A stretch of DNA of 64,000 nt, taken from contig DASWIX010000080.1 of the NCBI GenBank assembly GCA_036397455.1, forward strand, positions 62,001 through 126,000, in the 5' to 3' direction. The DNA is from JADFNB01 sp036397455. Its GTDB lineage: Bacteria > Gemmatimonadota > Gemmatimonadetes > Gemmatimonadales > GWC2-71-9. How positions within the stretch are numbered: position 1 is the first letter of the stretch; each line of letters opens with the position of its first letter. Under the pieces are notes generated by a model. The model had not been told where the DNA came from. It ran no database searches and saw only the letters and a list, made by a program, of their open reading frames with translations. Below, piece after piece: positions 8,314 to 16,384 of this stretch. Made by a program: the position numbers and the translations under genes.

Positions 8314-10253
8314 GTACTCCCACCTCGTCACCACCCGACCCCGCGGCCCCGCTTACCGCCGAGGCGACAGCGGAGTTGCGCCACGACCTTCGCACGCCGG
8401 TCAACCACATCGTCGGATACGCCGACATGCTCCTCGAGGACGCCGTGGACCCGGACCTCGCAGCGCGGCGTCCCGATCTGGAAGAGACACTCGCCGCCGC
8501 ACGGGACGTGCTCGCGATCATCGAGCGGACGCTGGCCTCGCGAGGCGACTTGTCGATCACATCCACGGAGGTGGTGAACCTCTACGGACTGCTGCGTGAG
8601 CCACAGCGACGCATCGTCGAGGCTGGACGGCGTCTGCTCGCGCTGACCGATCCGCCGCCGGACCCGGCGTTCACCGACGATCTGCAGCGCATTCTCGGAG
8701 CGGCCGAGAAGCTGGTGCCGGCGTTGCGGCCGGACGCCGCGCCGGCATTGGATACGAAACGCCCGGCCCCGGACACGGCCGATGACGGCGAGCCGTGGAT
8801 TCTCGTCGTGGACGATCTCGAGGACAATCGGGAGGTGCTGCGCCGCCGTCTCCGGCGCGAGGGATACAACGTCGAGTGCGCGGACGATGGCAAGAGCGCG
8901 CTGGGCCAGATCGGCACCCGCCGGTACGACTTGATCCTGCTCGACGTCATGATGCCCGAGATCGACGGCTACGAGGTGTTGGAGCGGCTCAAGGCGGCAC
9001 CTGAGACGCGCGACATTCCGGTCATCATGATCTCCGCGCTGGATGACATGTCGAGCATCGTTCGCTGTATTCAGGCGGGCGCGGAGGACTATCTCCCCAA
9101 ACCGTTCGACGCCGTGCTGCTGCGGGCGCGGATCAGCGCGTCGCTCGAAAAGAAACGCCTGCGGGACAAGGAACTGGAATACCTGAGCCAACTGCGCCGC
9201 ATCGTCGATGCCGCATCCGCCGTCGAAGCGGGCACGTACAAGTCCGGGGCGTTGGCCGAAGTGGCCAAACGGGGAGACGAACTCGGCCACCTCGCGCGCG
9301 TGTTCGACGGCATGGCGGCGGAGGTGCGCGCGCGTGAGGACCGGCTGCGCCACCGGCTGGAGGAACTCCGCTCCGATATCGGCATTGCGCGCACGTCACA
9401 AGAGCGCGCGTCGCTGCTCGACGGCGGCAGCCTCAAGGAGGGGGAGTGCTTCGGCGGGCGGTACCAGATCATCTCGGTAATGGGCAGCGGTGGGATGGGA
9501 ACGGTGTACCGCGCACGAGATCTCGATCTGGATGAAGAGGTGGCCATCAAGACGCTGCGGCCGGAGTTGGTGGCGGTCGGGGAACAGCTCATCGAACGGT
9601 TCAAGCGCGAGATCCGGCTCGCGCGGCGCATCTCGCACCGAAACGTCGTCCGGACCCACGATTTCGGGGAGTGGCGCGGGGTGTATTACCTTACGATGGA
9701 GATCGTCGAGGGGATCACCGTGCGGGAACTGATCGATCTCCGGGGACCGCTCACGCCGTCGTCCGCGCTCGCGATCGGGACGCAACTCGCGGAATCGCTC
9801 GTGGTGGCACACGAGCAGGGCATCATCCATCGTGACATCAAACCGCAAAATCTCCTGCTCGACGACGCCGGCGTGCTCAAGGTGATGGATTTCGGTATCG
9901 CGCGGCTGGCGGAACGGTCGAGCACGCTCACCGAAGCCGGCTTGCTCATCGGGACACCCGCCTACATGTCGCCGGAACAGTTGTTGTCCGAGACGGTCGA
10001 CGGACGGAGCGATCTCTACGCGGTCGGGGTCGTGCTCTACGAGTGCGTCGTGAAACGGCTCCCGTTCGACGGAGCGACGCCGGTGTCGCTCATCACGAAA
10101 GTGATGAAAGAGGAAGCCGTTGCGCCGAGCGAACTGAATCCCGAGGTGCCGCCGGCGCTGTCGGCCGTGATCATGAAGCTGTTGGCCAAGGACCCGGAGA
10201 ACCGGGTCCAGTCGGCGGCGGAGTTGGTCGCCCAGCTCGGTCACATCGAGTAG
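8310..10253 (+). CDS. Fusion: HisKA-like domain, receiver, HAMP-like linker, Hanks-type Ser/Thr kinase
   Basis: A 647-residue cytoplasmic fusion. Residues about 15-145 contain an H-box (RHDLRTPVNHIVGYADM, candidate His25) and helical segments, but no HATPase domain follows. Residues about 163-285 are a receiver (acidic LVVDDLEDN, Asp212 in LLDVMMPEIDG). A helical, HAMP-like stretch follows (about 290-370). From about 380 to the end is a Hanks-type kinase: glycine loop GSGGMGTVYRARD, Lys414 in VAIK, Asp509 in HRDIKPQN, Asp527 in DFGIAR, and GTPAYMSPEQ. All catalytic residues are present, so the kinase should be active. The natural reading is that upstream histidine kinases phosphorylate His25 or Asp212 to control Ser/Thr phosphorylation. 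It is last in the operon (ATGA overlap with the receiver gene). Confidence 0.92.
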   Translation: MSTPTSSPPDPAAPLTAEATAELRHDLRTPVNHIVGYADMLLEDAVDPDLAARRPDLEETLAAARDVLAIIERTLASRGDLSITSTEVVNLYGLLREPQRRIVEAGRRLLALTDPPPDPAFTDDLQRILGAAEKLVPALRPDAAPALDTKRPAPDTADDGEPWILVVDDLEDNREVLRRRLRREGYNVECADDGKSALGQIGTRRYDLILLDVMMPEIDGYEVLERLKAAPETRDIPVIMISALDDMSSIVRCIQAGAEDYLPKPFDAVLLRARISASLEKKRLRDKELEYLSQLRRIVDAASAVEAGTYKSGALAEVAKRGDELGHLARVFDGMAAEVRAREDRLRHRLEELRSDIGIARTSQERASLLDGGSLKEGECFGGRYQIISVMGSGGMGTVYRARDLDLDEEVAIKTLRPELVAVGEQLIERFKREIRLARRISHRNVVRTHDFGEWRGVYYLTMEIVEGITVRELIDLRGPLTPSSALAIGTQLAESLVVAHEQGIIHRDIKPQNLLLDDAGVLKVMDFGIARLAERSSTLTEAGLLIGTPAYMSPEQLLSETVDGRSDLYAVGVVLYECVVKRLPFDGATPVSLITKVMKEEAVAPSELNPEVPPALSAVIMKLLAKDPENRVQSAAELVAQLGHIE

Positions 10254-10305
10254 ACCATCCCCGCCCGTCACCACCCGCCGGCGACCATCCCCCGCTTGCC
10301 ATCCG

Positions 10306-10413
10306 CTATTCCGTCGAGAACCCCGAGAACGCGAACCGGTACGTCCCGGCCGTCGAATCATAGGTCGCGACGAAACTCGTTGGCCACTTCCAGCCGCACG
10401 AAGCTCCGTGTGA
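10306..10413 (-). pseudogene. Possible 3' gene relic
   Basis: Between two in-frame stops on the minus strand lies a 35-codon open segment reading SHGASCGWKWPTSFVATYD and then a beta-rich tail ending in FAFSGFSTE before a TAG. It has no start codon, but its composition looks like a real beta-sheet protein C-terminus and not like random antisense translation. I do not recognise the family. It lies just past the convergent end of the signalling operon and downstream of the integrase relic, in an interval otherwise without genes. A protein search with these residues would settle whether it is a real relic. Confidence 0.3.
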
Positions 10414-10535
10414 TCAGATCTTGAGTCTTCACCGGTTCTCTCTACGTGCATCTCACCTGTAAGATTGTCCGTCGTTGCGGTCGCCGCGATTCTACCCCTC
10501 CCCCATCTTCCCGCAACCTACGCCCACCTATCGCC

Positions 10536-10750
10536 CTACCCGCGGTCCAGCATGTCGGCTGGGCTGCGCGCGCCGCCCCGCCGCGGTTCAGAAAGTGCGT
10601 GTAGATCATCGTCGTGCCGACATCCGTGTGCGCCAACAACTCCTGTTCCGTCCGGCTGTCGTAGCCGTCCTCGAGTAAATGCGTCGCCAAGGAATGCCGG
10701 AGCGTATGGCACGTCGCCCGCTTGGGGATCGCCGTCCCCTGGACCGCCCG
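10536..10750 (-). pseudogene. Broken tyrosine recombinase, integron-integrase/Xer type (C-terminal remnant)
   Basis: Minus-strand translation gives CHTLRHSLATHLLEDGYD, then RTEQELLAHTDVGTTMIYTH and FLNRGG. This is the C-terminal catalytic box of tyrosine recombinases: His-x-x-Arg, the later His in LLAHTDV, and the nucleophile Tyr in MIYTH. The wording (GYD-RT-QELL-H-DV-TTMIYTH, NRGG) is closest to integron integrases. After NRGG the frame shifts by one base and the expected ending, ARSPADMLDRG, continues to a stop at 10536. The N-terminal three quarters of the protein are missing; the frame begins abruptly at the chrA stop. It is therefore a truncated, frameshifted relic and cannot be active. 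Confidence 0.75.
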
Positions 10751-12067
10751 TCAGAACAAGTTGTGCAACACGACGCCCACGATCGCCGACGCGCCCAGCG
10801 CCGGCAGCATCCCGACTCGGAAGCGGAACATGGCGACCATGGCGCCGACCGCGATCACCAGGGCGCGCCAATCGATCGAGTCGAGTCGGGGGATGAGGAA
10901 GTGCGCGCTCCCCACGCTCAGCGTATCCACCTGACCGAACAGCGTGTGCAACGCGAACCAGACCGCCAGGTTCAGCACCACGCCGACCACCGCCGCCGTG
11001 ATACCGCGGAGCGCGGCGTTGAGGGCGCGGTTCTCACGCAGATACTCGACGAACGGCGCGCCGACGAAGATGAACAGGAAGCATGGCGCGAAGGTCACCC
11101 ACGTCGTGATGACGGACCCGAACACGCCGGCCAGCATCGGATGGAGCGCGCCCGCGTGCCGGTAGGCGCCCATGAACCCGACGAACTGCACGACCTGGAT
11201 CAGCGGCCCGGGTGTGGTTTCCGCCATGCCCAATCCGTCGAGCATTTGGCCCGGTGCGAGCCAGTGGTATGCCTCCACGGCCCGCTGCGCCACGTAGGAC
11301 AGGACCGCGTACGCGCCCCCGAACGTCACGACCGCGGCCTTGGAGAAGAACACGCTCTCCTGGACGAAGACGTGCCGCGGTCCGAGCGCCGCGAACAGCA
11401 GGACCGGCGGCACCAGCCAAATGGTAAGCCACACGAGTGCCGTGCGCCCGGCGGCGAGCAGCGACGGCAGGGGAATCGGAGCGGCGGCCGGTTGCGGCGC
11501 TGACGGGTTGCGAGACCGACGAACGCGTTGATCGACCAACCCCGCCAGGGCCGCGCCAAGCACGATCAGCGGAAACGGCACCCGAAACAGGAAGATGGCC
11601 ACGAACGCCGACCCGGCCAGCACGATCGCCAATCGTTCGGTCAGCGCGCGGCGCCGTAGCCGCAGTACCGCCTCGAATACCACCGCCAGGACGGCGGGCT
11701 TGAGCCCGAAGAACACGCCCGCCACCAGCCCGACGTCGCGGTAGCCGGCGTACAGGATGCTCAGGAACAGGATCGAGATGAATCCCGGCAGGATGAACAG
11801 GCTGCCGGCAATGAGCCCGCCGCGAACTCCGTGCAGCAACCATCCCACGTACGTGGTCAGTTGCTGCGCCTCCGGTCCGGGCAGCAGCATACAGTAGCTC
11901 AACGCATGCAGGAACCGGGTTTCGCTCAGCCACCGCTTCTCGTCGACCACGAGCCGATGCACCACCGCGATTTGGCCGGCCGGCCCCCCAAAACTGTGGA
12001 TCGCGACCTTCACCCAGACGCGGAACGCCTCGCGGCGAGAAACGCCCGACCGGGGCGGTTCGTTCAA
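10751..12067 (-). CDS. chrA: Chromate transporter ChrA family (CHR), two-domain form
   Basis: A 438-residue polytopic membrane protein of the CHR family, whose members export chromate across the inner membrane. The N-terminal half carries the family signature (FGGPAGQIAVVHRLVV, then LPGPEAQQL); the C-terminal half repeats the pattern (FGGAYAVLSYVAQ, then TTPGPLIQVVQFVGF), as expected for the long bidomain form. The start is a TTG at 12067 preceded by an AGGA-like ribosome site and overlapping the stop of a tiny upstream open frame. The gene ends at an integrase relic and starts next to an AT-rich divergent promoter region. Both features fit a transferred resistance gene, but chromate as the substrate is family knowledge, not shown here. 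Confidence 0.88.
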   Translation of the reverse strand: MNEPPRSGVSRREAFRVWVKVAIHSFGGPAGQIAVVHRLVVDEKRWLSETRFLHALSYCMLLPGPEAQQLTTYVGWLLHGVRGGLIAGSLFILPGFISILFLSILYAGYRDVGLVAGVFFGLKPAVLAVVFEAVLRLRRRALTERLAIVLAGSAFVAIFLFRVPFPLIVLGAALAGLVDQRVRRSRNPSAPQPAAAPIPLPSLLAAGRTALVWLTIWLVPPVLLFAALGPRHVFVQESVFFSKAAVVTFGGAYAVLSYVAQRAVEAYHWLAPGQMLDGLGMAETTPGPLIQVVQFVGFMGAYRHAGALHPMLAGVFGSVITTWVTFAPCFLFIFVGAPFVEYLRENRALNAALRGITAAVVGVVLNLAVWFALHTLFGQVDTLSVGSAHFLIPRLDSIDWRALVIAVGAMVAMFRFRVGMLPALGASAIVGVVLHNLF

Positions 12068-12231
12068 GCGTCCTGTCGCCGGAATGCGGCGGAAAGTCCG
12101 TCAAACAGGGCAGCCCCGACTTCCACGTTCTCGATGTTGGTTTGCGCCGGCTTCGGTGGTACTCGATGAATGAAGAGGAGCCGGCCAGCGCGCACCTCTC
12201 CGACTTGCAAAGTATCAACTAGATCATACAT
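12064..12231 (-). CDS. Possible 55-codon leader or small gene coupled to chrA
   Basis: A short frame beginning MYDLVDTLQVGEV and ending FRRQDA overlaps the chrA start (TTGA junction at 12064-12067), the arrangement used for translational coupling. It has no clear ribosome site before its ATG at 12231, and I recognise no family. It begins inside the AT-rich promoter region, so it could be a leader peptide, the remnant of a larger regulator (ChrB-like proteins often precede chrA), or chance. Real coding status is uncertain. Confidence 0.25.
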   Translation of the reverse strand: MYDLVDTLQVGEVRAGRLLFIHRVPPKPAQTNIENVEVGAALFDGLSAAFRRQDA

Positions 12232-12275
12232 TATCACAACTGTATCATTTCTCTGGTTGAATTGCAAGGGGTGGT
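12201..12275. promoter_or_regulatory. AT-rich divergent promoter region between chrA and the cyclodeaminase-family gene
   Basis: This short island is much richer in A and T than its surroundings. On the plus strand TTGCAA (12205-12210) and TACATT (12227-12232) are 16 bp apart and resemble a sigma-70 promoter. TTGCAA recurs at 12262-12267, and GTATCA occurs twice as a direct repeat (12212-12217 and 12242-12247), possibly regulator sites. The plus gene is then preceded by an AAGGGG-type ribosome site. The function is inferred from composition and position. Confidence 0.4.
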
Positions 12276-12277
12276 AA

Positions 12278-13279
12278 GTGACTGGAATCGCGACGGATAC
12301 GGTGCTGTTGACCCGCGGGGAGGTCGCGGAATTGCTCGACCTCGATACATGCATTGGTGCGGTCGAAGCGGCGTTCAGGATGCATGGCGAGGGGCGGACC
12401 CCCGACCCGGCCATCATGGGGGTTCAGGTGCCGGATGGCGGCTTCCACACCAAAGGGGGCTTGCTGGATCTTGGGCGGTCGTATTTCGCGGCGAAGACCA
12501 ACGCCAACTTCATGCACAACCGCACACGATTCGGGCTGCCCACCATCCAGGGCACCATCGTGCTGCACGATGCCGAGAACGGACGCGTGCTCGCCGTCAT
12601 GGACTCGATCGAGATCTCGATCCTGCGAACCGGTGCCGCGACGGCGGTCGCCGCCAGGTTCCTGGCCCGTCCGGACTCCGCGCGGGTCGCCGTCGCGGGA
12701 TGCGGCGCGCAGGGGCACGTGCAGCTTCGCGCGCTGTCTCGGGTGCTTCCGCTCGAGCGCGCGTTTGTGTGGGACCTCGATCGGTCTCGCGCGGAACGCA
12801 TGGCGTCCGATCTCGCACCCGAGTTGCGTTGCGAGATCGCCGTGGTCGACGACTTTGCCGCCGCGGCGCGGGAGGCCGACGTCTGCATCACCTGCACGCC
12901 CTCGGAGGAGTTCGTTCTGCGGCGCGCCGACGTGCGGCCGGGCACCTTCGTGGCGGGTGTGGGTGTCGACAATCCCCACAAGAAGGAACTCGAGCCCGCG
13001 CTGCTCGCCGCCGGGACGGTGGTGGTCGATGTGCTCGACCAGTGCGCGACCATTGGCGACCTGCATCACGCGCTCGACGCAGGGGTCATGACCCGCGCGG
13101 CCGTACACGCTGAACTGGGAAGCGTCGTCGCCGGGCGCGCCACGGGCCGGACGCGTGACGACGAGGTCACCGTCTTCGATTCCACGGGCATGGCATTGCA
13201 GGACGTGGCGGCCGCGGCGGTGGTCTATGAGCGCGCGGTCGAGTCGGGCGTGGGACGCGTCATCGATTTCGGCGGCTGA
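12278..13279 (+). CDS. Ornithine cyclodeaminase / mu-crystallin family NAD(P)-dependent protein
   Basis: A 333-residue protein with the family's two halves: an N-terminal substrate domain (MDSIEISILRTGAATAVAARFL, Arg in the ILRTGAA motif) and a Rossmann fold beginning at VAVAGCGAQGHVQLRAL (about residues 140-160). Family members are ornithine cyclodeaminases, alanine dehydrogenases or imine reductases, so the exact substrate cannot be named. The GTG start at 12278 has a good ribosome site (AAGGGGTGG). A peptidase-like M20 gene follows after 34 bp, and the pair may process an amino-acid-derived substrate. The aspartate-pathway imine reductase BhcD belongs to this family, but no partner genes of that pathway are adjacent. 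Confidence 0.88.
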   Translation: MTGIATDTVLLTRGEVAELLDLDTCIGAVEAAFRMHGEGRTPDPAIMGVQVPDGGFHTKGGLLDLGRSYFAAKTNANFMHNRTRFGLPTIQGTIVLHDAENGRVLAVMDSIEISILRTGAATAVAARFLARPDSARVAVAGCGAQGHVQLRALSRVLPLERAFVWDLDRSRAERMASDLAPELRCEIAVVDDFAAAAREADVCITCTPSEEFVLRRADVRPGTFVAGVGVDNPHKKELEPALLAAGTVVVDVLDQCATIGDLHHALDAGVMTRAAVHAELGSVVAGRATGRTRDDEVTVFDSTGMALQDVAAAAVVYERAVESGVGRVIDFGG

Positions 13280-13313
13280 GCGGATGAATCAACTGACCGA
13301 GGAGGTGATCGGC

Positions 13314-14513
13314 ATGACGCAGGCACGGGCTCCCAACGTCGACGCGTGGACGGTCGATCTGCTCGAGCGCCTCCTCTCGGTCGAGGGCACCACCGGCCGG
13401 GAGCGGGCCATCGGGGCGGAGATCGTCGACATCCTGACCGAGCTGGGAGTGCCCAAGAGCGCGATGCGGTTCGACGGCGCCGAACGCCGCATTCCGCTCC
13501 CGACCGAAGACGGCAACCTCGTGGTGACCCTGGAAGGGGACGCGACCCTTCCCCGTCGGCTGTTCATGGCCCACCGCGACACGGTTCCGCTCTGCGCCGG
13601 CGCGCGGCCGCAGCGTGACGGTGACCGCATCGTGCCGGCGGGAGACACGGCGCTCGGTGGGGACGACCGCGCGGGCGTCGCCTGTCTGCTCAACATGGTC
13701 GCGGAATTGACGCGGCGTGGACTCCGGCGCCCGCCGCTCACGCTCGTGTTCACCGTTCGTGAGGAGAGCGGGTTGTGGGGCGCGCGTGGCGTCGACCGGG
13801 AGATGCTTGGTGCGCCGGCGTACGGATTCAATGTCGACGGCCCCAGTCCGGCGCGGCTTTTCATCGGAGCCGTCGGTGCCAGGCACTGGACCGCCGACAT
13901 TGTGGGCCGGGCGGCGCACGCCGGGCTCCATCCGGAACGGGGGATCTCGGCGTCGCTGGTGGCGTCGGTCGGCATTGCCACCGCCCATCATCGAGGATGG
14001 TGGGGACGGGTCGAGCGTCCGGGTGCGGGTCGCGGGACCACCAACGTGGGGCTGCTTGCGGGACGCGGCGGGGGAGCGGTGGGAGGTGCCACCAACGTCG
14101 TCACGGATTATGCCCTGGTCGAGGGAGAGGCGCGTAGTCACGACGCGGCGTTCGCCGCCAGGATCGTCGCGGCATGGCGGCGCGCATTCGACCACGCCGT
14201 CCGTGTCGTCCGGAGCGACGACGGAACCGGTGCGACCTTGGAGTTTCGGAGCGACGTTCTCTACGACCCGTTCCGGCTCGATCCGGCCGACGAGGTCGTC
14301 GCGTTCGCGGTCGAACGAAGCCGCATGGCGGGTCTCGATCCCACATTGGCAATCGCCGATGGCGGACTCGACGCGAACTGGATGGTCCGGCACGGGATCC
14401 CGACGGTGACGTTCGGGGTGGGACAGCGCAACGTCCACACACGGGATGAATACGTGGACGTGCCGGACTTCCTGACGGCGTGCCGGTTAGCGGTCGCGCT
14501 CGCGACGGCGTAG
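13314..14513 (+). CDS. M20-family metallopeptidase (peptidase T / carboxypeptidase-like)
   Basis: About 399 residues. Zinc-site motifs are in order: His-x-Asp in MAHRDTVPL, Asp in LGGDDRAGVA, the general base and ligand Glu pair in VREESGLWG, Asp in FNVDGP, and a C-terminal His in FGVGQRNVHTRDEYV. A dimerisation-domain segment (GRAAHAGLHPERG) lies in the middle. The ATG at 13314 is preferred because AGGAGG ends 8 bp upstream; an ATG at 13284 is also in frame but lacks this. The N-terminus shows no signal peptide, so a cytoplasmic aminopeptidase or deacylase is expected. It probably forms an operon with the cyclodeaminase-family gene. Confidence 0.88.
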   Translation: MTQARAPNVDAWTVDLLERLLSVEGTTGRERAIGAEIVDILTELGVPKSAMRFDGAERRIPLPTEDGNLVVTLEGDATLPRRLFMAHRDTVPLCAGARPQRDGDRIVPAGDTALGGDDRAGVACLLNMVAELTRRGLRRPPLTLVFTVREESGLWGARGVDREMLGAPAYGFNVDGPSPARLFIGAVGARHWTADIVGRAAHAGLHPERGISASLVASVGIATAHHRGWWGRVERPGAGRGTTNVGLLAGRGGGAVGGATNVVTDYALVEGEARSHDAAFAARIVAAWRRAFDHAVRVVRSDDGTGATLEFRSDVLYDPFRLDPADEVVAFAVERSRMAGLDPTLAIADGGLDANWMVRHGIPTVTFGVGQRNVHTRDEYVDVPDFLTACRLAVALATA

Positions 14514-14601
14514 GGGATGCGCCCGCCGCGGGTCGTTGCGAACGGGTTCGCGAAGCGCGCGCGGAGAGTCAGAGCGCCGTGACTGCGGCGCTCCCGGCCG
14601 C

Positions 14602-16215
14602 CTAGCGTCCGTACAGCGCCTTCCACTCCTCTTCGAACTCGTGCCCCGCCACCCAACGCGGCTGCTCGTCGGCGTTCGCCGCGCGTAGCGCGGTCTCGAA
14701 GAAGAGCCGCATGTCGCGCGCGGTTCCCTCGAGGTCCCATTCAGGGTGGATTTCATCGGTGACCTGATGGTAATGCTGTTGCTGTACGGCGGCCGGGTCG
14801 AAGTCGAGTGTCTTGGCGTAGTCGGTGCCCCGCTGGATGTAGATCGCGGGAATACCGGCTTTGGCGAAGCTTGCCTGATCGGAACGGTAGAAGCTCCCGG
14901 CGTTGGGATTGGGATCGCCGGTTGCGCGCAAGCCGCGTTCCTCCGCCACCGTCCTGAAGGTTTCGCCGAGTGTGTTCATCTCGAGACCGATCGCCGCCGC
15001 GTCGTGGGTTACGCCGAACAACTGCGGCGAGTCGATGTTGAAGTTGGCGACGATCTGTGACCGGGCCACCGGCGGATGCTGAACGAACGCGCTGCTCCCC
15101 AGCAACCCTCCCTCCTCCGCCGTCACCGCGACGACCATGACCGACCGGCGGTGCTCCGCCGCCGCCATCGCCTTGGCGGCGGCCATCATCGCGGCGGTGC
15201 CCAAGGCATTGTCCGGCGCGCCGTTGTAGATCTTGTCCTCACCCGTGAGATCAGGGTTCGTACCCAGATGATCGTAGTGCGCGGTGAACACGACGTATTG
15301 ATCCGCCAGGTCGGCATCGCCGCCACGCCGCACGCCGGCGACGTTGTGCGCCGCGACGCGGTCGAGGGCCGTTTCGATGTGGGCCGTCAACCGATATCCC
15401 GTCTCTCGCGGTCGGAATTCGCGCTGAGCGGCCATCTCGAACAGGCCGGTGAGGTTCGTCCCCATCGCGCCCGCGATCTGTTCGGCCAAGATCGAGTCGA
15501 TCCAGCCCAGCATGTCGAGTTGATAGGTCCGCTGCCAGATACGCCGTGAGCCCGTGCCGCCGATCACGCTGAACTGGTAGCTGGCCGACTCGGTCGTGTG
15601 AATCACGATCGCGCCGGCGGCACCGTGCTTGTGGGCCTGCTCGTACTTGTAGGTCCATCGCCCGTAGTAGGTCCGGGCGTCGCCGCCGAACAACGCTTCG
15701 CCGCCTGCTTCGACGGGCGGGTCGTTATTGAGGAAGAGCAGGACCTTGCCGCTGACGTCCACGTCCTTGAAGTCGTCCCAGTCGTGCTCGGGCGCTTCGA
15801 CCCCGTAGCCCACGAATACGATCGGTACGTTGCGCAGATCGACCGTCTCCTGTTCCGCGGTCGACCAGTAGGTGAAGTTCTCGTCGCTGACCAGGGGAAG
15901 GGCGCCACGCGGTCCTCGAATGGTGAGGGACGAACGCGCGACGTCCTTTTGCAGGCCGACCAACTCGATCGGGAGCAGGTAGGATTCCCCGGCGGGCTCC
16001 AGCCCCATCTCCTCGAAGCGCCGCGCGATGTACGCGGCGGCCCGCGCCTCCCCAGGCGTGCCGGCACCGCGACCTTCCATGCTGTCGGCGGAGAGCGCCT
16101 CGACATCGGCCAGAATGCCGTCGGCTGTAATCTGGTTGGCGGGGTCGGCGGAACAGGCCAGGGCGGTCAGGGTCACGGTGGTGGCGAATGCGACTGCCAG
16201 GCGTCCCGGTATCAT
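14602..16215 (-). CDS. Secreted M28-family metallopeptidase (lipoprotein)
   Basis: A 537-residue zinc aminopeptidase-like protein. The N-terminus has a hydrophobic stretch ending in a lipobox (TALAC), so it is probably anchored to a membrane outside the cytoplasm. A PA-type insert (about residues 95-260) precedes the catalytic M28 domain. Ligand motifs are visible: His/Asp in TAHYDHLG, Asp in GAPDNALG, the Glu pair in TAEEGGLLGS, Asp in FNIDSPQ, and His in HYHQVTDE. All expected zinc ligands are present. It is transcribed away from the heme-sensor gene at 16385, sharing a 169-bp intergenic region. The likely role is peptide scavenging. Confidence 0.92.
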   Translation of the reverse strand: MIPGRLAVAFATTVTLTALACSADPANQITADGILADVEALSADSMEGRGAGTPGEARAAAYIARRFEEMGLEPAGESYLLPIELVGLQKDVARSSLTIRGPRGALPLVSDENFTYWSTAEQETVDLRNVPIVFVGYGVEAPEHDWDDFKDVDVSGKVLLFLNNDPPVEAGGEALFGGDARTYYGRWTYKYEQAHKHGAAGAIVIHTTESASYQFSVIGGTGSRRIWQRTYQLDMLGWIDSILAEQIAGAMGTNLTGLFEMAAQREFRPRETGYRLTAHIETALDRVAAHNVAGVRRGGDADLADQYVVFTAHYDHLGTNPDLTGEDKIYNGAPDNALGTAAMMAAAKAMAAAEHRRSVMVVAVTAEEGGLLGSSAFVQHPPVARSQIVANFNIDSPQLFGVTHDAAAIGLEMNTLGETFRTVAEERGLRATGDPNPNAGSFYRSDQASFAKAGIPAIYIQRGTDYAKTLDFDPAAVQQQHYHQVTDEIHPEWDLEGTARDMRLFFETALRAANADEQPRWVAGHEFEEEWKALYGR

Positions 16216-16384
16216 GCGAGGCCTCGTACGGGATGGAGGGGTACGATCGGCGCGACAACAGCACAGCCCGCAAGATAACCGCGTGTCGCCCTTTCGCGTC
16301 CTGGCGGCGCTTCGGTGGCTCGATCCCCGTGAACCTCCGGGCCGCCGCCGCTGTTACTAGAGGCGAACCGATCAAGGACCATTC

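Noticed and set aside
10442..10690. Complete small integrase gene
   Set aside because: The frame contains the catalytic box but lacks the N-terminal domain and runs out of frame after NRGG, so it is a relic and not a functional small gene.
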